Shown in pieces: positions 32,649-43,935 of a stretch of DNA of 64,000 bases (positions within the stretch are counted from its first letter, which is position 1; every line of letters starts with the position of its first letter). A program made the translations under genes and the position numbers. A model generated the notes under the pieces. The model was not told where the DNA came from. It saw only the letters and a list, made by a program, of their open reading frames with translations, and did no database searches. This DNA comes from Ciona savignyi (lineage: Eukaryota; Chordata; Ascidiacea; Phlebobranchia; Cionidae). The DNA lies in NCBI GenBank assembly GCA_000149265.1, contig CH003217.1, positions 613,174 to 677,173 of the forward strand, in the 5' to 3' direction.

Positions 32649-34886
32649 ATGCATTTCTTCGCTATCTTGCTATTTTTTTGTGGATCAGACATTGCTGTTT
32701 CAGGTAAGCCTTTTTATGTTAGAATATAATATGTTATTTTAAAGTCCTTTTCTATGGCAGAAATTACACCTCAGCAGGGACAAACAGATATTCATTCGAA
32801 TTCGGATTCTCCGACCAAAATGGAGTTTATAAGTTATCGAATGTGCATAAATGTTGCACCCTTTGTCGTAAAAGCTTCAGTTACGACCTATCATTCATCT
32901 TTGCCGCACAAATTTAAAGTGACAGTGGGTGATATTGATTCCACTGGGTTTTGGGTCAAACTGGAGCGCACTGACCAATCCACAGGCTGGCAAGCTCATC
33001 TTGTTTTCCATTGGGTGTTATATTTTGAAGGTTAGTACAGTTTTATTATATTTTAGTTGCCGTTCTGAAGAACTTTTATGCTGTTATATTTTCAAAAAGT
33101 ATGTCTACATTTTAAAACCTATATTTTCTTAAAAATGATTTTCTTTCGGTTAATACCTTCAGCAGAAAAATATTTTAGCGGCCTGACCAACGGTGACGCA
33201 TAGATTTCTTAAAAATGAAACACAAATTGATTTTTTGTCGTAAGTATTGTAATAGTTTGAAAATCTAAGATGTTGGCACAAATTAAGATTCAATTTAAAA
33301 ATTTGACACTTTCTCAAGATAAAACTACCTATATTCTCAAAATAAAAGTACAGTTTCCTAAAAGTAAATATATATGATTAAAATCTAAATTATATGCTAT
33401 TTATTTACAAGTAAGCAAAACTTAGAACCCGAATTTAAGTTTAAGATCAAGAAAGCGATGTGGTATTCTGACGCTAACACGCAGAAAATAGGAGCGTTGC
33501 GGTATTTATTTATAGTCATGTGTTAAAAGAATACGCATTGATGCTTTGTTATGACATGGTTCAAGTAATACAATAAACACTATTCCACAGAATTACAACA
33601 TCGGTTAATCTTTTTTTAATATAATTGTTATTAAGTTTTTAAATATTCCATTTCTTCCAAAGGTTGTCCGAACGAGGTATACAATTTCCCTCGTGCTGAT
33701 CAAGTGATGGATTACGTTCGATATCGTTCAGATGTGCCTCGGCTCTCTGCTGCCACTGTTTGCATGTGGTTTCGAACCTCTAGCTTCACCTACGACACTT
33801 TGCTGAGCTACGCAACAAGTGATTCCCGGAATAATGAAATGTTAATCATGTTAAAAAAGTTCAACACAAATCTACGTCTACTTGGGTCATAAAAGAATAA
33901 AGATATTTACAGTTCCGGATATGGCCATCAAATGGGTAGGGGAAAAACTTAAAAAAACAATGATAATTTGATGACAAAATTAAGTCTTACCATCATTTAA
34001 AAATTGTGCTCAGTTTAAATAAAAAGCAATTTTTAGTATATTAATAATGGCGGTGTTTTGCTGGTTTATCTTTTATTAACGAAATGCTTTGTTATGTCTT
34101 TCCGCTGGGTCTACAACACCAGACGTAGCACTAAGACTCAATACGAAACTGCGCAAATTCAGCCAATCGTTTTAATATTTTACACAGTTTGCTTATAATA
34201 TTTAATATAAAACACAGTGTACAAGTTATCTGCGAAATCTCATAACCAGATACTTTAAAAGCTCTAAATATTATGCGTAGCAGGTATTGAACAAACCCGC
34301 GGTACAATTTCAATTTTAAACAAACAATGTGGTGATTTCAATGCAACATGATATATTGATTGTAATTGTTCCTCAGACACATATGTGCGTTTGGTTTTCA
34401 ACACAAACATCACAAGTTGGAATGTACATCAATGGTACCAATGTAGGGAGTTTCCCGTACAGTGGTGGGGAAATGCGAGGTGGAGGGTCAATGATATTCG
34501 GACAAGAACAGGACCGACTGAATGCGCGTGGTTTGGACCCTTCACAATCATTTAGGTCTGTTGTTTTAAATCAATCAATAAATCCAAATGTCAACCACGT
34601 GTTAGCCCCTTCTATTTTTTTGATCATTTGTGATTCTTCGTTATATGTTTCTGCATACACAATCAATCGGGTTCCCTGGTTAACACTTACGTTTATCATG
34701 TTTTTATTTCACAGGGGACAGATCGTAAATCCAATGATTTGGCCTCGTGTATTTAACCAATCGGAGATCGATGACATCATTCATCTATGCGTTTGTCCAC
34801 GTGATCAAGTAATGATGATGACGATTGACAATATGGAACTGCATGGTGCAATGGAAAACTCATCGATTGACTGCATTACTTTATGA
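32649..34886 (+). pseudogene. C1: chimeric lectin-like/pentraxin gene with a frameshift in exon 3
   Basis: Exons: 32649-32703, 32761-33030, 33663-33935, 34377-34555, 34715-34886. Signal peptide MHFFAILLFFCGSDIAVS. Exon 2 is open (PFVVKASVTTYHSSLPHKF, STGW). Exon 3 is one base too long: an expanded A run near 33848 (TTAAAAAAG where C2 has CTAAAAGG) shifts the frame to a stop, so the copy reads as broken. Exons 4 and 5, the 160-base intron 4 and the 3' flank match A1 almost exactly, not C2. The gene is therefore a C/A chimera. A homopolymer sequencing error could mimic the frameshift. Confidence 0.75.
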
Positions 34887-35299
34887 AATTCTTAACTGAG
34901 GAGCGTTTGCATTAATATCATCTTGTATACGCAAATTTATTATTTTATTATTGAAGTAAAGTCGTATTACCGTCGCTGCGTTTAACATTTCCTGTAGTAA
35001 TTCAACACGGGCTACCAACTTATATATTTTACTTCCATATTAAGTTAATGCTAAAATTTGCGTTTTTAATACATTTTACACAGAAGATACCTGAACTTTA
35101 AAACGTTACTTCTTATTCAAATAGAAATCATATTAATTAAAACACATGGCACAAGTCAAACAAACTTTGAAATATCACACCAGACATTTAAAGCACTTTT
35201 TAAGTAGTACACGATGCACCTTCCATTGTATTTCTCCAGATATTTTTTTCTTTCTAGTAAATGATAAAGTAGTGGCTAATGCACTGCCGTTACACATTA
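34887..35299. other. 3' flank of C1, A1 type
   Basis: Matches 6479-6899 and 16302-16699; no gene. Confidence 0.6.
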
Positions 35300-35765
35300 T
35301 GTGATCAAAATTGAACTAGCCGTTCAAGCGATATACCCAAATCAAAATTTTAATAAAAAGTTTGGGTTTTTAAGAATACAGGTGAATTTCCCTGGATTTA
35401 ACACCATTTTATGGTTCTACATATCTAGACTATGTGGTATAATGAATATCAAAGTTTCAATATTGCAATTTAATAACTTCTTCAAGTGGATTTCGGGGCG
35501 ACATGCCATGCCTGTGAAACCGAAAAGTTTAAGGATGGAAACTGGTTGCTGGTTAGTCGGTTGTGTCCTTGGACAAGGCACTTAACGAACATTGCCTGAA
35601 CCAAGCGGAATAATGGTTCCTACCAAATTAAAGGAACTTGTGAACTCATACAGAACATATTGTATAGCTCCGGTTACCCGACGCTGGGCGCGAGGTGATC
35701 TGACGATTGCCCGAGTGTTAACCCCCTTGGTTTTCCGATTACCTGGGATAACATAAACATCCTAT
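35300..35765. repeat. Dispersed repeats family 1 (35300-35510) and family 2 reverse (35518-35765)
   Basis: Third copy of the composite at 6900-7372, carried along by duplication. Confidence 0.6.
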
Positions 35766-36141
35766 CTCTACCCCAAACGTTTGAAAAATACGGAAAAATA
35801 CAATATGTGTCCCATTTTTCCCAAATGAGACCCATAACTAGTTTTTCCTAAGGAAATCTTTCTATTTGAATACATGCCTCCCTTTTAACAAAAATGTGGT
35901 TTTATTCTAATTAAAAGTACTGCATTAAACAAAGCCAAAAATTCATCAAATTTCGTGTGAATAAGAATTTCATTCTCATGTGGATTTTTCGCCCTAATTA
36001 AAATATATTCTAAAAATATTGTGTTTTATATTGCTTTAACTTAAGTTACCCGAAAGTATTCATAAGATAAAGTACCGATTGTTCTACTTAACTGCTGTTA
36101 ACTGCTTGATTAGGTCCTTCCGAAAAAGTTCTTATGAAATG

Positions 36142-36300
36142 GTAAATGACACGGTATAGTAAATAATATCACCAACATCCGTTGCATTTCTGATTACACT
36201 GCGAGCGTTACTTAAAACTTTTTCACTAATATTCGAAAGTAAGCGGTTTTAAATAACGTGTCACAATAGATATGTGTTTATATAAATAGTCGAGGTTAGT
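36142..36300 (+). promoter_or_regulatory. Conserved upstream module and TATA-like box of A4
   Basis: Block 36142-36265, then TATATAAAT. It is the mirror image of the A5 promoter at 38951-39074. Confidence 0.5.
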
Positions 36301-36440
36301 TTGTGCAGTCGAGGTTACCGTGCTTGAATACCATTTTGTTAGATTTATTTTATGTATTCAAACTTGTTTATAGTTGATTAAAATAAGAATCCTATCCTGC
36401 AGGTCACGTTTAATAATTTCCCAAGTAATCGTAAATAAAT

Positions 36441-36818
36441 ATGAAATTCGTAACTCTGTTATTGGTCATTTTTGGTGGTTTTGGCATTGCTGTTACAGGT
36501 AAATCATTTTTTGCAAAAATATATTATATGATTTTAAGTCGTTGCCGTTATATAGTAGAAATGACACCCCAGCGCGGACAAACTGAAATTTATTCAAGTT
36601 CGAATTCTATGAAGAAAACGGAATTTGTAGGCTATCGTATGTGCAAACATTTTGAACCGTTTATCGTCAAGGCATCAGTTACGAACTACAATCCATCTTT
36701 GCCGCACACATTTAAGGTAACAGTGGTGGGTTATATTGATTCCACTGGGTTTTTGATCGAACTGGAGCGCATTGACCAATCTACAGGCTGGCAAGCTCAT
36801 CTTGTTGTACATTGTTAA
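36441..36818 (+). pseudogene. A4: truncated class A gene (exons 1-2)
   Basis: Exon 1 36441-36498 and exon 2 from 36559 are open and nearly identical to A5. Exon 2 stops matching at about 36814, inside VVHW, where the sequence switches to the reverse complement of a class A 3' flank. The switch creates a stop at 36816-36818. Exons 3-4 are missing. A class A exon 5 and 3' flank in the same direction resume at 39294, so A4 and that orphan exon were probably one gene interrupted by the inverted A5. Confidence 0.75.
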
Positions 36819-36913
36819 GCGCAGCGATTGTAATACGACTTTACTTTAATAATAAAATAATAAATTCGCGTATACAAGACGATATTCATCCAAACGTTCC
36901 TCAGTTAAGAATT

Positions 36914-38774
36914 TCATAAAGTAATGCAGTCGGTTGCTAAGTTTTCCGTTGCGCCATGCAGTTCCATATTGTCAATCGTCATCGCCATTACTGGATCACG
37001 TGGGCAAACGCATAGCTGCATGATGTCATCGATTTCCGATTGGTTAAATACACGAGGCCAAATCATTGGATTTACGATCCGTCCACTGTGAAATAAATAA
37101 ATAAGAAGAAAAACGAAAGTGAAACTAGGGAACCCGGTCGATTGTGCATGCAGAAACATATAACGTACAATCACAAAATTTTTAAAAGATAGAGGGGGCT
37201 AACACGTGGTTGACATTCTATAGTTAATATACGGTATCTATTGCAGGTAGGTGCCACATTTCATATACAAATTAGAGATTTATTGATTGATTTAAAACAA
37301 CCGACCTGAATGATTGATGAGCTTGCAAACCACCCGCATTAACTTTGTCCTGTTCTTGTCCGAATATCATTGATCCTCCACCTCGCAATATCCCACCACT
37401 GTACGGGAAACTCCCTTGGTTGGTACCATTGATGTACATTCCAACTTGCTTTGTTTGTGTTGAAAACCAAACGCACATATGAGTCTAAAAAAACAATTAC
37501 AATCGATAAAGCCCATTATTAAAATCAACACAATGTTTATTTACTTTTAGACGTAGTGTTATAAATTCGACACTTGGTCATATTTGTATATTTACGGCAC
37601 ATTCGGTCATTATGTTTTAAATTTTTATTAAATGGTTGTGAGATTTCGTTAATAACTAGCTTGTGTTTTAATACTGATTTTTATTGTGTATAGAATTGAA
37701 GTTAAAAAGTTAATAAAGTCTTTAAACGAAACGGATAAACCAGCATAATTTTGAGATAAAATCTTTTGCCTAGACAGTTTCCGGTGTAAAATGCCATCAG
37801 GTCGGCAAATGATCGTACTTATCCTAAAGAAATACTCTTACCCATTTGTTGGTCATATCCGCGCTCGTGTAAAATATTCTTGCTCTTTTGTTATCCACGA
37901 AGAAGTCGATTCGTTGTGAACCTTCCAGAATTATCGCCATCTCGTCATTCCGGAAATCACTTGTTGCGTAGCTCAGCAAACCATCGTTGATGAAACTAGA
38001 AGTTCGAAACCACATGCACACAGTGGCAGCAGAGAGGCTAGGCACATTTGAACGATATCGAACGTAATCCGTCACTTGATCAGCACGAGGAAAATTGTAT
38101 ACCTCGCTAGGACAACCTTTGAAATAAATGGAATGTGTAAAATCTTAATAATGATTATATTCCACCCAAATCAACCGATGTTGTAGTTAAATGGAGTATT
38201 CGTTACAGTTAGCCATTTTGTTCCTAGAATTGTGTTCTGCTAAAGGTAACAAAAAGAAATAAAATTTTATTTAAGAAAGTCAGTAATGAATCAGTACTTG
38301 AATGTTAAAGGTAGGCCAGCTATCTCTTTAAACAAACTACAGTGCCTTTAACCGCAACTATTGTATAGTAAAACCGTACTAACCTTTAAAATATAACACC
38401 CAATGTACAACAAGATGAGCTTGCCAGCCTGTAGATTGGTCAATGCGCTCCAGTTCGATCAAAAACCCAGTGGAATCAATATAACCCACCACTGTTATCT
38501 TAAATGTGTGCGGCAAAGATGGATTGTAGTTCGTAACTGATGCCTTGACGATAAACGGTTCAAAATGTTTGCACATACGATAGCCTACAAATTCCGTTTT
38601 CTTCATAGAATTCGAACTTGAATAAATTTCAGTTTGTCCGCGCTGGGGTGTCATTTCTACTATATAACGGCAACGACTTAAAATCATATAATATATTTTT
38701 GCAAAAAATGATTTACCTGTAACAGCAATGCCAAAACCACCAAAAATGACCAATAACAGAGTTACGAATTTCAT
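36914..38774 (-). CDS. A5: secreted H-type-lectin-like/pentraxin fusion protein, inverted
   Basis: Minus-strand exons: 38774-38717, 38656-38384, 38116-37842, 37484-37306, 37085-36914; 957 bases, 318 residues, open with good splice sites. Signal peptide MKFVTLLLVIFGGFGIAVT; lectin-like exon 2 with PFIVKASVTNYNPSLPHTF and STGW; pentraxin exons with FINDGLLSYATSDFRNDE, HMCVWFST, FGQEQDKVNAGG, HQSF and LCVCPRD. The exon 3 stretch SSFINDGLLSYATSD is the same as in B3 and unlike other A genes, which suggests gene conversion. Exon 5 and its intron equal those of A3. It lies inside A4 in opposite orientation. Confidence 0.82.
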
Positions 38775-38950
38775 ATTTATTTACGATTACTTGGGAAATT
38801 ATTAAACGTGACCTGCAGGATAGGATTCTTATTTTAATCAACTATAAACAAGTTTGAATACATAAAACAAATCTAACAAAATGGTATTCAAGCACGGTAA
38901 CCTCGACTGCACAAACTAACCTCGACTATTTATATAAACACATATCTATT

Positions 38951-39074
38951 GTGACACGTTATTTAAAACCGCTTACTTTCGAATATTAGTGAAAAAGTTT
39001 TAAGTAACGCTCGCAGTGTAATCAGAAATGCAACGGATGTTGGTGATATTATTTACTATACCGTGTCATTTACC
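38951..39074 (-). promoter_or_regulatory. Conserved upstream module of A5
   Basis: Reverse complement of the A4 block at 36142-36265 with only a few differences. Confidence 0.5.
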
Positions 39075-39293
39075 ATTTCATAAGAACTTTTTCGGAAGGA
39101 CCTAATCAAGCAGTTAACAGCAGTTAGTAGAACAATCGGTACTTTATTTTATGAATACTTTCGGGTAACTTAAGTTAAAGCAATATAAAACACAATATTT
39201 TTAGAATATATTTTACTTAGGGCGAAAAATCCACATGAGAATGAATTCTTATTCACACGAAATTTGATGAATTTTTGGCTTTGTTTAGGCTTT

Positions 39294-39459
39294 GATCGTA
39301 AATCCAATGATTTGGCCTCGTGTATTTAACCAATCGGAAATCGATGACATCATGCAGCTATGCGTTTGCCCACGTGATCCAGTAATGGCGATGACGATTG
39401 ACAATATGGAACTGCATGGTGCAACGGAAAACTTAGCAACCGACTGCATTACTTTATGA
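39294..39459 (+). pseudogene. Orphan class A exon 5
   Basis: IVNPMIWPRVFNQSEIDDIM through ATENLATDCITL and TGA, identical in protein to exon 5 of A3 and A5. Its first bases (GGGACA) and acceptor are cut off by the inversion breakpoint at about 39288-39294. It is probably the severed end of A4. Confidence 0.75.
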
Positions 39460-40134
39460 AATTCTTAACTGAGGAACGTTTGGATGAATATCGTCTTGTA
39501 TACGCGAATTTATTATTTTATTATTGAAGTAAAGTCGTATTACAATCGCTGCGCATAACATTCCCTGTAGTAATTTAACACGGGCTACCAACTTGTATAT
39601 TTTACTTCCATATTAAGTTAATGCTAAAATTTGCGTTTTTAATACATTTTACACAGTAGGCTACCTGAACTTGTAAACGTTACTTCTTATTCAAAGAGAA
39701 ATGATATTAAAACACATGGCACAAGTCAAACTAACTGTGAAATATCACAGACATTTAAAACACTATTTAAATATTACACTATGCAGATGTATAATAATAT
39801 AATTTATAAAGAAAAATATACTTGCTTTTAAAAATAAGAGATTTCTATATTATTTGTCATCAGCGAAATGCAACAAAACCTAAAAAAACAGGAACATACT
39901 AGTTAGCATTCGACGTTTGGGTTCACTGCAGGTTCATTTAATTTTTACAAATATTGAATATAGACATAACCACACAAAACCGGCAAACATTAACGTTGAA
40001 TGTGACGTTAACGCCGGATATGTAAAAATTCCGGCAATTTTTAAACCAGCAATAAGTTGATTTGTTTTAAAATTGCATGAACCCGTTGTACTTATTAACC
40101 CAGTCGACAATTTTGTACAACGAATAGTTCTTGA
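39460..40134. other. 3' flank of the orphan exon 5; no gene
   Basis: Duplicate of 9901-10530. It has an extra segment of about 50 bases near 40014-40065 (GCCGGATATGTAAAAATTCC, partly palindromic) absent from the partners. Confidence 0.5.
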
Positions 40135-40599
40135 GATGGCGTATAACCAATTAAGACCTCTATGAACGGCAGGATGTGACGAGTGGTACCCTCCCATGAG
40201 TCATTGTTTTTAAACTAGTGTTTTGCTGAGTAACAATGGTGGTGATTCCCCAATGTTTGTTTTGTTGAAAGCAGCATGTGCTAGGCTGCGCGCCGGTGTT
40301 CTCGTTTAGCTGTAAAGTTTTGTAATCGTGGAGCAGTGCTTTGTAAAATAAAGGTGTTGAATGTGCATCTGCTAGCTGTTTTGTTGGAAAAAAGTTGCCG
40401 ATGTACGAAGGGGTATAAGCTCAAAATTTTTAAACAAAATTTTGTAGGGTTTTGAGTTTAGGTTGCAGATCCAAGCTTCAATTTTAAATGGTGAAAAAAT
40501 CTAAGACTTCCTATGTCAGGATTTTGAGTGACAGTCGTTTTTGTGAGGTCAGTTTGCATTGGAGAGATAGGGAAAATAATAAGTTGAACGCCTCCTAAA
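40135..40599 (+). repeat. Direct repeat 1 of the insertion
   Basis: Starts GATGGCGTATAACCAATTAA and ends GTTGAACGCCTCCTAAA; only a handful of differences from the second copy. Confidence 0.8.
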
Positions 40600-41410
40600 T
40601 GAAAAACGGGCTATTTTGATTTTTTTGCCAAAATTTCCAAATTTATAGAAATTTGAGTGTGGATAAATGTTACTAGTCAACTGTTTTTCTAAAATCTTAC
40701 ACTTAATTACTTATGCTAATTAGCAAAGTAATTAATTAGTCATTTTTTCTCATTTTTGGTTATTTTCACTCCGGTAGAGGGTCGTTCGGATATTTTTTCA
40801 AGAACCTAACTTCGAATGGCTTTTATAAATACCAGACAATCTTTCGATACAGACTGTTAATCCGATTTGTGATATAGGACTGAAAAATGTACTCCTCTTG
40901 GTATCCACATGTGTACCTTTTTTTCATATATTTACAATTTTTGGGCAGGTGTGAAGGCCTAGATGTGTTGTTGGACACTTATGCATACAGAAGATATAAA
41001 AACTTACCAATCCTAACCATCCTTGATTGTCAAACATTAGTGAAAGAAGTGGAGCCGGACAAAATGTGGTCACACGAGGCTCAAAGGTGACATTGGGTGT
41101 GTTTTTTTACTCAAAAACAACTATTTGTATCCTGGTTATGGACTTTAAACCTTTCAAATTACAGTGAAAAAATGTGCTGAAACTTGTGGAACATCAAGCA
41201 GTGAATTTTAATGTGTACGAAGAGTTTCAGTCGTCACCAGTGACACTGTCGCCAAATGAAATCTACAGAATGACCACCTTTCAGTCGAAGGCCTGTAATA
41301 GCCGAAGCAGTCAACCGAAACCGTTAAAATTTGGACCGGAGACTCACAGAATGACCTCTACTAGTAAGTTCAAACAGTTTAAACCAAACTGGAACGGTCA
41401 CCGTTTCCAA

Positions 41411-41874
41411 GATGGCGTATAACCAATTAAGACCTCTATGAACGGCAGGATGTGACGAGTGGTACCCTCCATGAGTCATTGTTTTTAAACTAGTGTTTTG
41501 CTGGGTAACAATGGTGGTGATTCCCCAATGTTTGTTTTGTTGAAAGCAGCATGTGCTAGGCTGCGCGCCGGTGTTCTCGTTTAGCTGTAAAGTTTTGTAA
41601 TCGTGGAGCAGTGCTTTGTAAAATAAAGGTGTTGAATGTGCATCTGCTAGCTGTTTTGTTGGAAAAAAGTTGCCGATGTACGAAGGGGTATGGGCTCAAA
41701 ATTTTTAAACAAAATTTTGTAGGGTTTTGAGTTTAGGTTGCAGATCCAAGCTTCAATTTTAAATTGTGAAAAAATCTAAGACTTCCTATGTCAGGATTTT
41801 GAGTGACAGTCGTTTTTGTGAGGTCAGTTTGCATTGGAGAGATAGGAAAAATAATTAGTTGAACGCCTCCTAAA
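41411..41874 (+). repeat. Direct repeat 2 of the insertion
   Basis: Same ends as repeat 1, 1276 bases to the right. GTTGAACGCCTCC occurs once more at the very end of the insertion. Confidence 0.8.
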
Positions 41875-42084
41875 GCGGCATAAAAACACAACTTCTTTGA
41901 TACATAATGCAACAGGTCATATAAAAATTAAAATTAGTTGAACGCCTCCTTGACATTAACATTAAGTAAGATGCCCCCCCCGCTCTTGTGATATTGAGTT
42001 CCACTAAACCAAATTGCACATGTAGGCCTAGTGCTCACAAAATAATGAAATTTTAGGTTTTGTAATGGAGTTTGTAGGTTATGT

Positions 42085-42335
42085 ATATGAATAGGGTAGA
42101 ATAGCATAGGACATTTATGTTTATCCCCGTGAATGGAAAAACACAATAAGCGTTAACACACAAGCAATCGGCAGTTTTCTTCGCGCCCATCGTCGGTTTA
42201 GCTTTTGTAATTAGTTGTGTATGATTCTGCCGTTTCTTTAGAACCCATCATTCCAATGGGTTTAGGGTATGTTCGTTAATGGCCTTGCCCAAAGAAATAG
42301 CCGATTTTCTAGAGACCAGTTTCGAATCTACAACC
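42085..42335 (+). repeat. Dispersed repeat family 2, copy abutting R3
   Basis: Duplicate of 10667-10915 with the same fused right junction. Confidence 0.6.
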
Positions 42336-42490
42336 CTTCGCGTCCAATGATCTGGCCTCGCGTTCTTAAACAATCAGAAATCGATTGCGTCATTAAGCTC
42401 TGCTTTTGCCCACGTGACCTTGTAATGACGATTGTTAAAATGGAAATGTATGGTGCATCAGTTTACTTCGTTTATTAACTGCATTACTTT
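42336..42490 (+). pseudogene. R3: relic of pentraxin exon 5
   Basis: PMIWPRVLKQSEIDCVIKLC, FCPRD, then a small in-frame loss (MTIVKMEMYGAS) compared with R1 and R2. No acceptor and no upstream exons. Confidence 0.7.
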
Positions 42491-43683
42491 AGAATTCTCA
42501 CCTGAGGAGCGTTTATATGTGAACATTAAGTTTTGTATGCTAATTTAATATTCCATCAGTAAAAAAAGTCCGTGTCTGTGTATTTTTGTTGGCAGGCAAC
42601 ATACTTTTAGATGGATACCTTACTATGGACAATTTGAAAGAACTTTACTTTGTTTTAGCAAATTAAATTTACTTTTATATATATTCAAATTTTGGATGAT
42701 AAATATGAAATAAGCGAACTAAGTGACCAGTCTGTTATAAATTTTAACATTTTTAAAAATATTTCGACGATAAATTTCGAAATGTCATATGAAAATTTAT
42801 ATTAAAATTGCCGCCTTTTATTCCAGTGGAAAAAAATCTAAATGTCTCAAATGTGAATTAAGTAGTTTCTTGTTCAAATTTACATCTTGTGATGTTTCTC
42901 TCTAACACAGGATTTAAATGGAAAAAAATCGGTGTGTATTAACTGTTTTAGTTATATTCTATAATATTTATCCCTACTCATGTTTTTGTTATGTAAACCC
43001 TTTAATAAAGTGTAACATTAAGTACGGAGAATTCAATAAAATGATTTCTTTGCAAAATTATGTGTCAAAAGAAAAGATTCCGCAAATTAATATTTTAATA
43101 CAGTAGTTGTTTCACCACAAGAAGACTCTGTTGGTACGTACCTTTCTGTCAGGTCGTGTGTATCCGAAAAAAATATTATGCCTGACCTTAAAAAACGATT
43201 CCAATCACAAGTCAATTAACAGTTTTAAATTTCGGACCGCTACAAACCCTTTGAATTAGTATTTATTGAGAAAAACTTCAACGGGGATTGTGAAAGACAC
43301 AGTAAACCTAAGGACACAATCAACTAGCTATCGACGATCAGGTTCCAAATTTAAACATTTTGGGTGAAACTAACGCACTAACTCTCCAAGTAATTTGGCG
43401 AGACAATGTATAGAACAGCTAAATGTTCGTTACCAGTGCAATTAAATTTGAAGCTTAAAAGGAAGGAAAACAAATCTATCTTCTTTTGGTCATGTTTTGC
43501 AAAAAATGCATTGTCAACATTTTTTAACGACAGCAATTAACTGTGATTGAGTTCTTCCGAAAAGTGCATCAAGGCTGTTAAATATAATAAATAAAACCTG
43601 TTTTCTTTAATTTTGTAGAAATTCTAACAGTACATATTCTAAGATCGATTAAGAAAATGTTAAATTGTTAGACTAACTTTAGT
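42491..43683. other. Region between R3 and B4; no gene
   Basis: Duplicate of 11100-12296 and 20891-22071 with small deletions; no coding signal. Confidence 0.5.
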
Positions 43684-43810
43684 GACGTAAATGCAATGGT
43701 AGAGTAAATGACATCATCAACATCCGCAGCATTTCTGTTGACACCGAGAATGTTAACCTAAAAGTTTCTAATTAATATCCGAGAGTGAATGTTTTAAGTA
43801 AAGCGTCACA
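43684..43810 (+). promoter_or_regulatory. Conserved upstream module of B4
   Basis: ATCATCAACATCCGCAGC, TTTCTGTTGACACCG and AAGCGTCACA. It is kept although the gene below is deleted inside. Confidence 0.5.
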
Positions 43811-43935
43811 AAAGAGAGGTGTTGACAGAAACAATCAAGGTACTACTATTTCTTTAGAAGTATATTATTTAAATTCATGGGTGAATTTAATCTACAGGTT
43901 ATGTTTAATATTTTCATAGGTATCCGTAAATAAAT

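Larger units (their letters stand above)
36815..39288 (-). repeat. Inverted duplication carrying A5
   Basis: From 36815 to 39288 the sequence is the reverse complement of a complete class A unit (3' flank, gene, promoter). The promoter arm 38384-39288 mirrors 35925-36814 almost exactly, giving arms of about 0.9 kb around the gene body. Both breakpoints are sharp. Confidence 0.7.
40135..41948. mobile_element. Insertion with direct terminal-type repeats and 5-base target duplication
   Basis: Comparison with 10516-10535 shows an inserted block here; CTTGA is repeated at both edges (40130-40134 and 41949-41953). It contains two nearly identical direct repeats (40135-40599 and 41411-41874) around about 0.8 kb, plus a 75-base tail after the second. 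The layout recalls a small LTR-type element, but the repeats do not begin TG and end CA, and I recognise no gag or pol. Its middle includes short reading frames (about 40887-41090 and 41174-41422) of unknown nature. A diverged reverse copy of part of the repeat lies at about 55480-55700. The high identity of the two repeats suggests a recent insertion. Confidence 0.55.

Noticed and set aside
36441-39459. Reading A4 plus the orphan exon 5 as a gene with a very long intron
   Set aside because: Exon 2 of A4 is cut inside a codon stretch with no splice donor and exons 3-4 are absent in that direction.
40014-40065. GCCGGATATG...CCGGC palindromic insert considered as a small transposon
   Set aside because: Only about 50 bases long, with no clear target duplication or second copy in the window.
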